From contig JAECUM010093582.1 in NCBI GenBank assembly GCA_016617855.1, positions 1-64,000 on the forward strand: a stretch of 64,000 bases of DNA, read 5' to 3'. The position numbers were made by a program, and so were the translations under genes. Within the stretch, counting starts at the first letter, position 1. Every line of letters begins with the position of its first letter. The stretch is from Megalonaias nervosa (Eukaryota; Mollusca; Bivalvia; Unionida; Unionidae). The notes below the pieces were generated by a model. That model saw only the letters and a program-made list of their open reading frames with translations. It was not told the DNA's origin and did not search any database. Shown here in pieces: positions 33,269-46,230 of the stretch.

Positions 33269-33360
<92 letters not shown>
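33269..33360. repeat. (AT)n microsatellite
   Basis: About 46 AT units. Confidence 0.98.
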
Positions 33361-33362
<2 letters not shown>

Positions 33363-33534
33363 CAAACTTTAACAATAAGGCACTTAACGCGAGCTGAATT
33401 CACTTCACTTCAAACTATTGTTGATGTTGTTCCTGTTATAATAATTTTTTAAATTTTTTTTAATGAGTGTAAATTAACAATGGTTGGCATAACTTCCTAA
33501 TAGTGATTATTTAAAACAGCGATTATTTATAACA

Positions 33535-34370
33535 CTACTGTAAACTCTAAGACACTCTATTAGTAATAGTGGTCATTTTAAACAATGCCTTAAAATCTAA
33601 TACACTCTATTAGTATTAGTGGTCATTCAAAACTCTACAGTAGAATCTAAGACACTTTATTATTAATAGTAGGCATTTAAAACACTACTGTAAAATCTAA
33701 GACACTATATTGGTAATAGTGGTAAGCTAGAACAATTCCATAAAATATAAGATAATCTATTAGTAATAGTGGTCATTTAAGAAAATGCCATAAAGTTTAA
33801 GACACTCTATCAGTAATAGCGCTTATTTAAAACACTACTGTAAAATCTAAGACACTCTATCAGTAATAGTGTTTATTCAAAACACTGCTATAAAATCTAA
33901 GACACTCTATCAGTAATAGTGTTTATTCAAAACACTGCCATAAAATCTAAGACACTCTATTAGCAATAGTAATGGTTTATAATAATACCGTAAAATCTAA
34001 GACACTCTATTAGCGATAGTAGTCATTTAGAACATTACTGTAATATTTAAGACAATTCATTAGTGATAGTTGTTATTTAAAACATTACTGTAATATGTAA
34101 GACAATTCATTAGTGATAGTTGTTATTTAAAACATTACTGTAATATGTAAGACAATTCATTAGTGATAGTTGTTATTCAAAACATTACTGTAATATGTAA
34201 GACAATTCATTAGTGATAGTTGTTATTTAAAACATTACTGTAATATGTAAGACAATTCATTAGTGATAGTTGTTATTTAGAACATTACTGTAATATGTAA
34301 GACACTTTATTAGTAATAATGGTCATTTTAAGACAATGCCATGAAATCTAGGACACTCTATTGGTAGTTT
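33535..34370. repeat. 50-bp satellite-like tandem array
   Basis: About 17 units of the type GTAATATGTAAGACAATTCA plus TTAGTGATAGTTGTTATTTA plus AAACATTACT. Units at 34040-34300 are nearly identical and those further left more diverged, so homogenisation is recent on the right. Confidence 0.9.
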
Positions 34371-34649
34371 TTCCTTTCCTTTCCATACATGACACTATTC
34401 CAGTCTTAACGTCCTTGCCAAAATAGGCAAATACTTTTTAAAGAAATTTAGTTTTGACAACTCTAGAGTTAACATTCTTAGAACTGATGTTTAAGCAAAC
34501 ATTTTCCTTATCATAGTTATCATCGTTGTGTCCTTCTGCACAAGATTACGTGATGTAATAATTTAAGTATAATGAATAAGTTGATTACAATCAGAAAAGT
34601 GTCGTAAAGAGAAAACAACCTTAAAAGCACACTAGATATACAGATAATG

Positions 34650-34800
34650 AAATATACAGACAAACTGTAGGACATATAGAAAGAAACACTAATTAATTAA
34701 ATATACAGAAAAACTATAGGACATATAGAAAGAAAGACTTAATAAAATATGCTGATTAAATATAGGACATAGAGAAAGAAAGGCAAATTAATTAGAGATG
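34650..34800. repeat. about 50-bp tandem repeat, three units
   Basis: AAATATACAGA.AAACT.TAGGACATATAGAAAGAAA repeated with deletions. Confidence 0.7.
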
Positions 34801-34834
34801 CCGTTCTACGTGAATATCATTATGCTGTAATTAT

Positions 34835-35105
34835 GACCAAATATACAAGATAATGAATCATACATCATATGACCAAATATACAAGATAATGTATCATACA
34901 TCATATGACCAAAATACACAAGTTGATGCATCATACATCATATGACCAAATAGACGAGATAGTGTATCATGCATCATATGACCAAATAGACAAGATAATT
35001 TATCATACATCACATGACCATAACGACAAGATAGTGTATCATAAAACATATGACCATAATCAAAATAATGTATCATACATCATATGACCAAATAAACAAG
35101 ATAAT
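34835..35105. repeat. 36-bp minisatellite
   Basis: Seven to eight units of GATAATGTATCATACATCAT plus ATGACCAAATATACAA; the first half is itself near-palindromic. Confidence 0.9.
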
Positions 35106-38100
35106 TTGTCATACGCCATGACGACGATATGAGTATAATTTAGTGATATACACTTATGTAGTCATAGTGCCTAAGAAACACGTGGTTTTATCGAAAAGAA
35201 ACGGAAGGAATACATAAAAGCACCCAAAAATGACTCAATCAATATGCATTACATAGAACTTAGTCTTTCAGCAATCCATGAAGGGATGCAGTATTATGGT
35301 ATTAATTGTCGTTATTGTCCATAACAAAGCATTGTATTACAGTGTTACTACCCCATGATCTTAAATTAAGCAACAGAAAAATGGAAACCTACAAGTTTTG
35401 TAAAATGTTTAACAAATAATTTATTAACCTAGAATACAAAGTGACATGTTTAAAAACAACTTACAGTGTTATGTATTTAATCCCAAATAATCCAAAAATT
35501 ATATAACAAGTCTACAAGTATAGAGTATTATCAATGAATTCCAGCGGTGTTCCGGATGAATACCAATGTTGAATGTACTGATATATCAATAGCCTGGATT
35601 AGTGTTGCTGTACAAACAGTCTTGACTTATCACACATATACAATCCAAAATGTCTTTAAATGAATTCACAATAATCCAAAATAGTGATTTAATCCTAACT
35701 TTCAGAGCGCTTTGCAATTCCAATGAATAATTTAAATAAATAAATCCTCTAAAATTGAAACTGAACACACATAAAACAAATCCTATTCCACTAATCAGAT
35801 GTTAAAGTAGCAATGAGCAAGTCTGTTGTAAACAACCTTAATATAAAAACTAAGACACAATAAGAAGTCCAGGAGGAGGGTAGAAAGTTCATTTGTAGAA
35901 CATTCTAAGGTGTCAATAAGATAAGATTTATTACCAAACAACATGGCAAACACCATGTAGACCAGGAATCCCGAAGGGAAAACCAATGTCCTGAACTTAA
36001 ATCCAAGTAAACGTGTTACCTACAAATAATAATAATCTTAAAATAGAACACAAATTAGTTGTGTAATATGTTGTTAGAAAAAAGGACATTAGTCGGGTAG
36101 GCTCAAACTCCTACCCTCAATTATGGACACAAGTCAATCACATAATACAAATTAAACATTCATAACAATAGAAAGTTAAAGTAATAAAAACACACAAAAA
36201 AAATGTTACATAGGGTAAATCTACATGACTGTTTCCTAAAATATACATACATTTGCAAATAGCTTATGATTTTACAGACAGATAATAAATCTCATTGAAG
36301 CATCATTTCCGTAAGAAGAATCCTTTCTCTCAATTGAGCAAAACCTACGGGCTGTGGAAAGTTTGATAGCCGAATACAGTGTTTTGGGCGAAACATTTCA
36401 ATAATACGATACATTATGTTGGACAAATACGTTTGATAATAGAACACATTATGTATGGCAATAGAATACACAATGGATAATATAATATATGTTGGGCAAA
36501 GCATTATAATAACAGAATAAATAATTGATAAATGGGTATAATATTGTAATGGCGCAAAATTTTGTAGAGATAATCTCGCAGTACATTCTGTCGTGGCCAG
36601 CGTGACATGTAGCCATTAATATTAACATATGGGCCAAACTCGCAATAATTACTGACTGCAAGTGATCGGATATGCTCTGCTTGGGACATGAATGAATTTT
36701 AATCAGATTCCGTTCGATAACGGTCAGACAGATGGAAGATACGAACGTTAACGCTAGATCATTTTGCGTAAAATGACAGAGTTGAGACAAACCTTTTGTG
36801 AAATTTTGTGCCATTTGACACATGTGTTATAAAATAATATTTTCCAGAATAGTTACTAATAAAGGTGGACTAGAGAGAATTATTCTCGCTTCGATGGTAG
36901 TGTTTAAATATTTTAGCGGTTAGAGAAAGTTAATCCTGATAGGCAAAGCTAAATGAGGGGTGAATTTTCCCAGGCGGACTTCAAGGTTTTAAGAAATTCC
37001 CCTCGCGAAATTAGTCATTCTAAGTATAGATGGAAGCCAGAATTTAATTCCGAGGAAAATTAATAAGTAATGATTCTCGGTAAATAAATCGTCCAAGTGA
37101 CAGGGAATTTGGAAATTCGAGAGACCTGGAACCAGAGAGGAGACAGAGGGAAGTCTCTTATGATAAACGAGAGAGGGCTCGGAAAGGCACAAAGGTATTG
37201 TCTCAATTGCATACAATATGTTCATTGATGTAAGTTTGTAATTATATATTGAATTTATTCGTTTTAAATTCATACATCAATTTTTCCGTGAGTTCGGAAG
37301 CTAATGGTTTGCATGACTATGTCTCAGATGTTATACGCCTCGTGTATTATATGGATGTGTTTGGATTTAGTGGTTTTCATGTAATAAATCATGCGGGTAG
37401 GAAATTCATGCATTACTCTGATTCACTTTGTGAGAATTAATTAATTTCTCTTGAATGTTGTAAGACGCATGCATTCTAGGATGTCATTCAGTATTTCATT
37501 GATATGAATGTATTTGGATTGAATGGTTTGTAGGGAATAGTTTTCATTTATCCTAAAGATCACGTGCATTTCTTCTGATACGAGATGTGAGAAGAAAATT
37601 ATCGGTTTAAATGATTTGTATCATGTATGCTGAGAATTGATTTTTTTATGTCTGAAAATGTATGTCAATGAATCACTAATTTCCTAATTAGCATACATAG
37701 GACAAGGAGTGAATTTCATTAATTCATTTGTGTAATTAAGTTGTGAATTCTTTTCAGGTGTCTATGATCAAGTAAATATCTCTTTTGCTGCGCTCAGGAC
37801 GATTGTTTTGATCCTACAACTCAATTCTGGATTTATTCAACGTTGTATAAAAACTGATAATCAAAAGGCCCTCTCTATTAGACAAATTAATTATCCCAAA
37901 GTCTATGAGGTCTAAAGATTACTAAGCATTTCTGTTTTGGAGAATACGTCATGCTTCCATTCAGTGAAGGAGAAATAAATTTCCTTCCAGCCATATGCCG
38001 CACAAAAATTTATAAGCGCTATCATATTTTAAAGGATTATTGACTGAAGTATTATATATACGCAAACATGTGAAATGCTGTACAAAATATCTGTCCCAGT

Positions 38101-41100
38101 CTTGCTTGTAGGGCTGATATTTGTTTATATTAACAACCACGAACTGCCCGTTTATATTAGCTTATTGCTGCTTGGTTAGTAATATATGCATTATATCGCA
38201 TTAGACGTCAATGTCAAATTAAAATCTTTGAATAGTACATATGACCTGCAATATAACTGTAAGTCTTTCGTCATAGATTAGCAGACAACAACGGAGAAAA
38301 ATGATCAAAGCATAAGTCTTTCATCCTAGAATTACCATACTAAATTAAGGGAAAAAAGATCAAAGGATAAGAAGACATTTAAATACATCACCGGTAGGTC
38401 ATCTAATAAGAATAACTCCTATACCATCATCATAAATGAATCATTCCACAATGTCTCTGATGACGTACCGACGCTTGGAAAGCAGCCCTCCTTTTTGTGT
38501 ACATAAATAGTCTATTAAGCAAATCTTCATTACAGTCTTTGAACATTGAGTATGAGAGATGACCAGACTATGTACTCCAGTTGTACCATCATCGGGTCAA
38601 ATCTGAGGCAAGTACTGCAAATTTTGAACAATTTGTCCTCAATAAGGTACTGAATAATTTACCAAGAAAGCACCGACCACAAATTGTAAGGAACTAATCA
38701 GAAGTGATTAATATGTATGACTATTTAAATCATATATATTATTTTCTTTGCTAAAATATAACAACTTAAGATTGATGCACATTTTTATGAACAGAAACGA
38801 GAAACTCGATAGGCCTCCTTTCCGGAAAATGAACATCGAACAAAACCTCGAAGAAATATCACATTAGATTCCGTAACTGTAATTAATTGCCACAAATGGC
38901 AGATAAAGCTCTATGAAATAAGGCAATAATATAGACATAAAGGTCCAGACGATTTCTTCCTGCAGCCAGAATAGTAATGTATTCCAGGAATTACAGAAAA
39001 ATGTATCCTGTAGAAAACCATCTTTGCAAAGGTATCATTTGGTACTCCTCTTTAATTCTATTTGGAGGTTATCGAGGTACATTTCCCTTAGTCTAGTTAT
39101 ATTACACAAATTGTGCAGAACTGATCAATCTTTTCGTTTGTCATAGCGATAATACAATATTCTTTGTAAATGATAATGAAGAACTGGCAAAAAGTTAATG
39201 GAAATCGTGACTCTACTTGCTATAAAGTAATTTATCTTAAATCATTTCTGACAGTACATGTGACCTTATTCTTTCTCTGATAGTTGCACACTCACCTTTT
39301 AAAGTCTGTGCTTAATTCGTTACATAATGTTACACTTACACGCTTTTACTTGTATCGATCTTCAGCTTTTAGTTGCGGCTTATGCACTATTAGTCTTAAA
39401 ACCGAAGAGGACCAAACTAAATGAAAGAATGGCATATGGAAATTTCATTCTCAGTCGTAACAAGTGTATGAACTGAATCGAATTATCTCGTGACAGCAAA
39501 GCAATTAAAAATATTCTTCCACAAAAAACAGGATGACACTCATTTGCATTAGTTAAGAATGACATAAATGCTTTAAAAATTAGCAGATAATGACTGTTCT
39601 TTTAAGTATACCTTATTGTATATCCCATGCAATTTGTGGCATTGCTTACAAGTTGCATAGCAGTTAGTGTAGTTGATATTACGCTGTCATATTCCGATGT
39701 TTTCCAGTTAACACAGCATACGCATTTATTAGTAAATTGTTTTCGGAATTTCCACCTAGAATATTTCCATTGGATCAACTGTAAAATAATTTCAAACCCT
39801 ATGGAAACTATAAAATATCGATCCGATAGTTCCGTGTGGAAACTATAGAATACATATCTAATAATACCCTGTGTAAATTATACAATATCGATCTCATAAT
39901 ACCTTGTGTAAACTGTATAATATCGAACCGATGACAATGCCCATGAAATCTGAAAACAATTTTTTAAAAAAACAGGACGAGTTCAGTTGTTGCTGTAATA
40001 ACTAAAGGATGGCTTGTTTTATTCTAATCCACAAATGTTGAGAGTGGGTATGACTTAAACAATGTAATTAAAATCAAATCAGTACACTGCTTCTGTGCAC
40101 GGTGTATCACAAACAATCACAGCAGTCCGAATGACTCTAGCGCAAATAAGTACTCAACGATTGTCGAACCAATATTAAATCCCTGTCTCATACTATGATT
40201 GTATTACTTTTGTTCGATATGCTTCAGATTTCTACAATAAGGTAGACTTCAAATTAATTTGCTGTCAGATATTTCATAATAAGATTTTCATAGTTCAACA
40301 GGACGTAGAGCTTTACAGGGCATCATAATCGGAATGCAGTTATTCAGTCTTTTTTGCAAAGCATCAAACAGAACTTTCGAAAGGGGTGTGGGCGGCATAG
40401 TAATTTGTGTGGTAGTTACAAATTACTCATGTGATTAGATTTAAAACATTTAATACGTGTTGTGCTTGTGGCCAGAGGAAGTTTCTTGTCACACTTCTAT
40501 GTGGCCGATGGCAATGGCACACAATGTGATTGATTCTTAGACTAGTTTTATATTTTTGGAATGTCATGTTTATCCGCAAAACCTCTAAACCATGGAATAA
40601 CTAGACACCCGCATAATCGATTGGTGGACTGGTCCCTATCCTCTCGTAGAGTATTTCCTATATCGTTAATACGTACAATGTATAATAATAGTACAGTCCT
40701 TATTTTAGTGTACGATTAAAGATCGTTTTGATCCACACACTCATCGCTTGGCATTATGTTTTAACTTTTTCGACAGTTTATAAATTTGATATATGCTTTA
40801 TTTAATGGTAAGCACTGTGCCATGAGTTCCGTTCATAAGTTAGTCTCATTAATTTGAATATTTTTAAATTGGTCTTCAGTCTCAGAATTAGAGAGTCATC
40901 GAAAGAAAGTGATGCCTTTCTATTTTTTAGCAACAATATCAATCCCTAGATTTACATAAATGTTATTTAATTAATGCGACTTTAAAGTGGAATCATTGTG
41001 AACTACTTTCCAAACTATCGTAATTCATTTTTCATACTGACCATTGAAAACTAACTGCCACGTTAAGCTACCGCAGGTTGTTATCCGAGACACGTGTTCG

Positions 41101-41410
41101 GTCTTCAGTTTGTTTCCATTTTGTGTTGAATCTTTTAATGGGATCAGACCAGTATCATATACAGATAATGCTTTGTAATGTGTTTCCAGTCTACTACGTG
41201 TAATTAATTACTGGTAGAAAATGTATTAGGACAAGGCCATCGATGTGTATTAAATAAACAACTTTTGCTTTGTGTTGTCTATTTTTGCTTCAGAAAGGGG
41301 GATACTTAAATAAATGATTCTGAAAACAAAATTGTTATTGTAACGAGGAGAACATGTGGGATTTACTTTTCGTTTCGTCAATGTAATTTTTGCTTCATTA
41401 AAGTGTATGT
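35106..41410. other. long gene-poor host interval
   Basis: AT-rich DNA. Apart from repeat R2 at 35340-36060 I see no gene, RNA or element that can be supported; open frames are short and compositionally random. Confidence 0.6.
35340..36060. repeat. interspersed repeat R2, longest copy
   Basis: Blocks shared with 43895-44159 (AACAAATAATTTATT, GGGAAAACCAATG, TACCTACAAAT.ATAAT.ATCTTAAAATA) and with 25480-25860. This copy continues uninterrupted past the point where B2 is inserted in the 43895 copy. Confidence 0.7.
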
Positions 41411-42135
41411 TCTGATTTTAAATGCTTGGCGGGTTTTGTAGTGCCATCTAACGTCTTAGTTTTGGGTAACGTGATTCCGCCTGGGTATATATACGTGTCA
41501 ACTGTGACTGCTATGGTGGTATGTTAGAAAGCCGTATAGTGTGAAGACGAGCCCTGCAAGAGTAGCAGTATAACCACCCCGCTAAAGCAAGCACATTTGG
41601 TCGTATTTCGTCGGACAGGAGAGAGCCAGGCCAGGGAATCGGAAAAGAGTAGGGACAAGGTCTTTCTTGGAGCAAAAGACCGGCGCTACAATGCTCGTAC
41701 AAGAAACGCAGAGATGTTGCGATAATACAAGTTTTGACTGAAACTGAGGATAACTCTTCTTTCATCATTTCACAATGTGGTTTCTCTCTGTCGATCTCGA
41801 TCGGATTACGATGCGACCCTGCGACAAGTCTACGAACCAGTCGTCGACTCTGCGACCATGTCGGCGACCAGAGGAAGACCAGTCGGCGACCCTGCGACCC
41901 AGTCGGCGACACGTTCTGCGACACAGTTGGCGACTGCGACCAGGTCTGCGAAATAGTCGGCGTCTGCGACCAAGACTGCGACACAGTCGGCGACAAGAAG
42001 CCAGGAATAAGACGGCATCCTGCTGAGGTAGAAATCTGTCACACTCTGGAGCGCCAGTCCTCAGACAGATTCAGCGGGGTATCACTCCATATACAAGACC
42101 TGTCCTAAAGAACCCGAGATAACGAGATTCGGGGT
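41411..42135. repeat. interspersed repeat R1, copy 2 (inverted)
   Basis: Inverse orientation relative to 27825-28655: GTGATTCCGCCTGGGTATAT at the left, CGACC-rich minisatellite (41800-41990) in the middle, GGGGTATCACTCC at the right. No gene. Confidence 0.7.
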
Positions 42136-42254
42136 AGTGTAGCCGAAGGAGTATTCCGCTACATTATGATTTAATTAAACTGAACTTTGACACGTTTACC
42201 TAAGACCAAAACGCAATTTGTTACGAAAGTAACAGACAAAGTCTCTTGTCGATT

Positions 42255-42725
42255 TAAGATATAATTAATCATCAGTGATGTGGTGGTTATCGTGATGTGG
42301 ATAATCATCAGTGTTGAGGTTATCGTGGTGATGACATATCGTCAATGGCAAGGTTATCGAGACAAGGACATTTCGTCAATGGTGAGGTTATCGATATGGA
42401 AACACTCATCAGCAGTGAGATTATCGTGATGAAAACAATCATCAGTAGTGAGATTATCGGGATAAAAACAATCATCAGTAGTGAGATTATCGTGATAAAA
42501 ACAATCATCAGTAGTGAGATTATCGTGATGAGTACAATCATCAGTAGTGAGATTATCGTGATGAGTACAATCATCAGTAGTGAGATTATCGTGATGAGTA
42601 CAATCATCAGTAGTGAGATTATCGTGATGAGTGCAATCATCAGTGGTGAGGTTATTGTGATGACATTCATCAGTGGTGAGGCTATCGTAATGAGGAATAT
42701 CATCAGTGGTGAGTTAAGCATGATA
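42255..42725. repeat. 33-bp minisatellite
   Basis: About 14 units of ATCATCAGTAGTGAGATTAT plus CGTGATGAGTACA. Because 33 is divisible by three it gives long frames on both strands. These are repetitive with no flanking gene and are not called. Confidence 0.95.
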
Positions 42726-43569
42726 GGGACAAGTCGCCATGGTGGGGTTATTATAAAGAAGATAGAAAGAAAAATCCAGGAAAACTAAATGAATTAACGA
42801 AATTACACACACACGCACATACGAACAATATCTTATGCACTTAAGATTCATAACATAAGGCTGTGTAGTTTGCATATTGCAAATGATTTAGGATTAGATA
42901 TTCTTAAAAAAAGAACATTTTTCATGTGAGATTGTAATTCTTACCATGCTCAATAAAATGCCGAAATAACATTCTACATTTTATTTATTATTTGCAAAGA
43001 TACTACTTTTTCAAAGGTCTATTATATTAACCTATAAGAGACCAATGCTTTATTTTAGAATGAGGCATTAATGCATTATTTGCAAAATGGAAACACTCCC
43101 TTTCAGAATTCGTGCCTAGAAAATGTACATATATTTCATTCAAGTGTTACGTATTTCTAGTTCACCACAGTTATACGCTTGTAAATTAATCTTGGGCGGC
43201 GGACTTTTCTTTTACTAATGATCACTGTTTTTGTAATCAATATACAAAACAGTGCAACTGAAGTACAAACAACTGCTGGAGTATCTACGTCGATAACGCG
43301 TGCTTTTAAGCAGCCAAAGAGATTCGTTGTAAATATTATTTCATCTCACGTAAATCTCATTACAAACATATGGTAAATACGAACATCACAGAACCACAGT
43401 GTGAAATAGCTGTAAAATACAACCTTGATTATCTAGGATGCGTGTTGAAGCCGGCATGATTCTAATCATTTATAGCGTTTTTACTAAGTTCTCTCTGTGT
43501 TGATTGGGTTGGTGACAGCCGCTCTCACTTAAACACGTACTTTACCGGGGGCAAATAATTGAGAAAAGT
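42726..43569. other. host DNA, no gene recognised
   Basis: AT-rich unique sequence, no supported feature. Confidence 0.6.
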
Positions 43570-43671
43570 ATGGGAGGCGTTCTGATGCACTTCATGCTGC
43601 TGGTGTTGGTCCTCAATGCCTCTTGTTTTGCCAATATCCTCATGAATGAATGTGATATTACTTTCGATTGA
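43570..43671 (+). CDS. short frame encoding a signal-peptide-like sequence
   Basis: 33 codons from ATG: a short polar start, the hydrophobic core LMHFMLLVLVLNA with a plausible cleavage after SCFA, then a short acidic end. It could be the first coding exon of a host secreted protein (a weak GTGATA donor lies in the last third) or a chance frame. No further exons are recognised. Confidence 0.25.
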   Translation: MGGVLMHFMLLVLVLNASCFANILMNECDITFD

Positions 43672-43894
43672 GACTCTAGTTATAATACGTGACAACTGAC
43701 TGCTTTTCTATTATCCCGTATGCTTTTAACTCGACAATGACCCAAATCCTTTTCGTGTTTTAAATGGTACATCTTCGTCTTTTCCCTCTACTCATTTAAG
43801 TTTTGGCAGATAAATCATTAAACTGCTCTTTCATTATTATTATTATTAACATTTGGAATAATAATTATTTTATTCGTACTATTGAATCTCACAC

Positions 43895-44159
43895 TATATA
43901 ATTGTTCAACTCTATGGCCTTGAACTAAGTAACAGAAAAGAGCGAAAACCAGAAAGTTTAGTAAAATTCAACAAATAATTTATTTCCCTAAAAAAGTTAA
44001 AAGATAAAGAAAGAACTTTCAATATTGTGAATTAAATCCTAATTAGTCGTAAAAGTTAAATCACTTAGACCAGGGATTTCCAATGGGAAAACCAATGACT
44101 TCAACTCAGATCAAAGTAAATATGTTTACCTACAAATGATAATTATCTTAAAATATAAT
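43895..44159. repeat. interspersed repeat R2, copy interrupted by element B2
   Basis: Homologous to the right part of 35340-36060 and ends abruptly at the first base of the B2 terminal repeat. Confidence 0.65.
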
Positions 44160-44345
44160 AGTAGTGAATGGGGGCACTTTAGCGACAATGTGAAAATACA
44201 TTACAGACCCTCCCCCCCCCCCGGGGCTTTGGCGTAAAGATTTATAGCGACAATGGGAATGAGCATTACAAGCCCCCCCCCCCGGGCCACTATAGCGACA
44301 AGACAAAAGGTGGGATGTTGGTATAGGCAAGAGAAAAGAGATATC
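44160..44345 (-). repeat. terminal repeat of element B2
   Basis: Starts AGTAGTGAATGGGGGC at 44160. Three TAGCGACAA motifs follow, two of them with an AATG...CATTACA block, separated by runs of C. The layout matches the B1 left end (7799 onward). The TATAAT before it would be the target-site duplication if the far end shows the same hexamer. Confidence 0.75.
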
Positions 44346-44364
44346 TTTTCGAGGCATATGAAGT

Positions 44365-44380
44365 GGCCCTGAAAAGGGCC
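44365..44380 (-). terminator. perfect histone-type 3' stem-loop (after P3)
   Basis: The minus strand reads GGCCCTTTTCAGGGCC, preceded by CCCAAA and followed by ACTTC. CTCGAAAAGATATC starts about 12 nt downstream. Every base agrees with the animal histone mRNA stem-loop consensus. Confidence 0.8.
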
Positions 44381-44896
44381 TTTGGGTTCTTCTTCTATTT
44401 TCTCCAGTTCTTCCACCAGTTCTTCCACCAGTCCCTGTATCTTTATCCAATTGTTATTCAGTCTGTCAAACTCCTCTTTCTTCTTTTTGCTTTCTTTTTC
44501 CTTTCTCTCTTTTGCCCATTTATCTTTAAGCTTCTTCACTTCTTCTTCCAATACCTTTTTCATCATTTCTTCCGCTTTCTTTAACTGGTCTAAGTCCCAT
44601 TTGACAAAAGACCCCTCTGTCAAATTGAATATATCTTCCAAAAAGCACCTCACTCTGATGACAACATCAAGGGCTTGCTTCAAGGTGCCTACTCTTACAT
44701 ATTTAGGCTGGATGAAACCTCTTAACTTCTCAACTTGCTCCTCTATCATGCCTAGCACTTGGTCCTTGGCTACTTTCAGGCTGGTCACATAGTCTAGGCT
44801 ACCTGGAAACCTCCATTCCTGGTTAAGCCTTTAAAGCACATAGGCTCCATCCACTATCCAATACCAAATGTGTTTTAGCTCGTTGAACACGTTCAT
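44381..44896 (-). pseudogene. terminal coiled-coil protein P3 (element B2)
   Basis: The start at 44896 gives MNVFNELKHIWYWIVDG, stopped by a TAA at 44831-44833. The same frame then stays open for about 150 codons: QEWRFPGSLDYVTSLKVA, LRGFIQPKYVRVGTLKQALD, and a long Lys/Glu coiled coil (AEEMMKKVLEEEVKKLKDK). The frame runs on through the stem-loop into the terminal repeat with no stop before the predicted cleavage site. A TAG sits about 20 nt before the stem-loop in another frame, so the original stop was probably lost by a shift. It is missing from the truncated B1. Confidence 0.5.
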
Positions 44897-44995
44897 TTCG
44901 AAAGGTCTTGACTAGTCAACGCGGGTAGCCAGACTGACGAGCGCTCCGCTTTATATCCGTGGAGCACGGACGTGAAGGAAAACATCCCTTACACT
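44897..44995 (-). promoter_or_regulatory. promoter-leader cassette for P3
   Basis: The minus strand reads GGGATGTTTTCCTTCACGTCC, GGATATAAAGCGG (TATA), then GTCAGTCTGGCTACCC, then the ATG at 44896. Confidence 0.7.
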
Positions 44996-44999
44996 CACT

Positions 45000-45549
45000 T
45001 CACATATTATATACTATCCACACAGAAGGGAAGAGAAGAAAACAAAACCCACACCATATCTACTATTCACACAAACGAACACGAACACATAAACACACCA
45101 TATATACTATCCACACAAACGTACGCGAACGCATAAAACACAACATATATACTATCCACACAAACGAACGAGAACGCATAAAACACACCATATATACTAT
45201 CCACACAAATGGGAAGAGAAGAAAAAAAAACACACCATATCTACTATCCACACAAACGTACGCGAACGCATAAAACACACCATATATACTATCCACACAA
45301 ATAAACGCGAACGCATAAAACACACCATATCTACTATCCACACAAACGGGAAGAGAAGAAAAAAAAAGCAACACACCATATCTACTATCCACACAAACGT
45401 ACGCGAACACATAAAACACACCATATATACTATCCAAACAAACGAAAGCGAACGCATAAAACACACCATATCTACTATCCACACAAACGGGAAGAGAAGG
45501 TAAAAGCACACAATATATACCGTCCACACAAACGTACGCGAACGCACAT

Positions 45550-45585
<36 letters not shown>

Positions 45586-45600
45586 ACACATACACACACA
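45000..45600. repeat. about 45-bp minisatellite in the P2-P3 spacer
   Basis: About 12 units of ACACACCATATATACTATCC plus ACACAAACGTACGCGAACGC plus ATAAA, some with a GGGAAGAGAAGAAAA variant, ending in an (AC)n run near 45550. Frames across it are artefacts. Confidence 0.9.
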
Positions 45601-45690
45601 TCAGTAAAGGAGTGAGTGTTTATAGTCACACTACTCTACATTCACACAAATTGACAACTTGAATAGTGTCTCTTTTCTAGAGATCTGGTT

Positions 45691-45706
45691 AGCCCTGAGA
45701 AGGGCT
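45691..45706 (-). terminator. histone-type 3' stem-loop after P2 (element B2)
   Basis: The minus strand reads AGCCCTTCTCAGGGCT, a perfect 6-bp stem with loop TCTC, 30 nt after the stop at 45737. TCTAGAAAAGAGAC follows about 12 nt downstream. Confidence 0.75.
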
Positions 45707-45736
45707 GTTTTTCCTTGGAACTTCAGATGCTCCTAG

Positions 45737-46230
45737 CTAATGGTGACATCTCCCAGGCCGGGTACCACAGACAGATCTCCTACACCAATCATTTGCCCAA
45801 TTCACATTTGTGATTGGGAGTGCAGAGGCCACTTGAGTGGCTTCAGACTCCCAATCTTCAGTTTCTGGGATTCTGAAGACTTCCCTCTGTATTCTCCTAT
45901 ACCAGACCCGGCGATGTTGTTGTTGTTGTTGTTGTTGTTGTGGTTGCTGTTTCAAGTTTTCAATTTGGAGAGCAGCAGGTTTTGGTGCTGGAACTGTTTG
46001 CCGTGCTGGTATTGGCTGTGGAGGTGTCCTTACCTCAGGTTTCACATTACACACAGGACTTAGCATGAGGTGAGGCAGGATCCTTTCCTCCTTCTATTTC
46101 TTCTTTTTTCTCTTCTCTTCCTCCTCTTCTATTTCTCCTGTATTGCCTCCATAGCCAGTTCGTCTAGCAGCCGCCTGGCATACTCCAAGTGCATCTGAAG
46201 TTCCAGTAACTTTGCAATTCTGTTACTCAT
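45737..46230 (-). pseudogene. terminal protein P2 (element B2)
   Basis: It starts MSNRIAKLLELQMHLEYARR and meets a TAG at 46129. After a shift, the frame 45737-46066 continues with KPEVRTPPQPIPARQT, a poly-Gln run, YRRIQREVFRIPETEDWE and the end NWANDWCRRSVCGTRP(GRCHH). The B1 counterpart is 21783-24220, where the part after the insert is longer. Small, basic, no known domain. Confidence 0.5.

Noticed and set aside
34835..35105. Regular short repeats resembling a CRISPR array
   Set aside because: Head-to-tail 36-bp units with no unique spacers and no cas genes, in an animal genome.
42320..42788. Long frames on both strands with repeating IIS/IVM peptides
   Set aside because: Produced by a 33-bp tandem repeat divisible by three; open on both strands, as expected for a repeat rather than a gene.
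45063..45629. 188-codon minus-strand frame with repeating YGVFYAF peptides
   Set aside because: A 45-bp minisatellite in the spacer between P2 and P3; no start context or conservation in B1.
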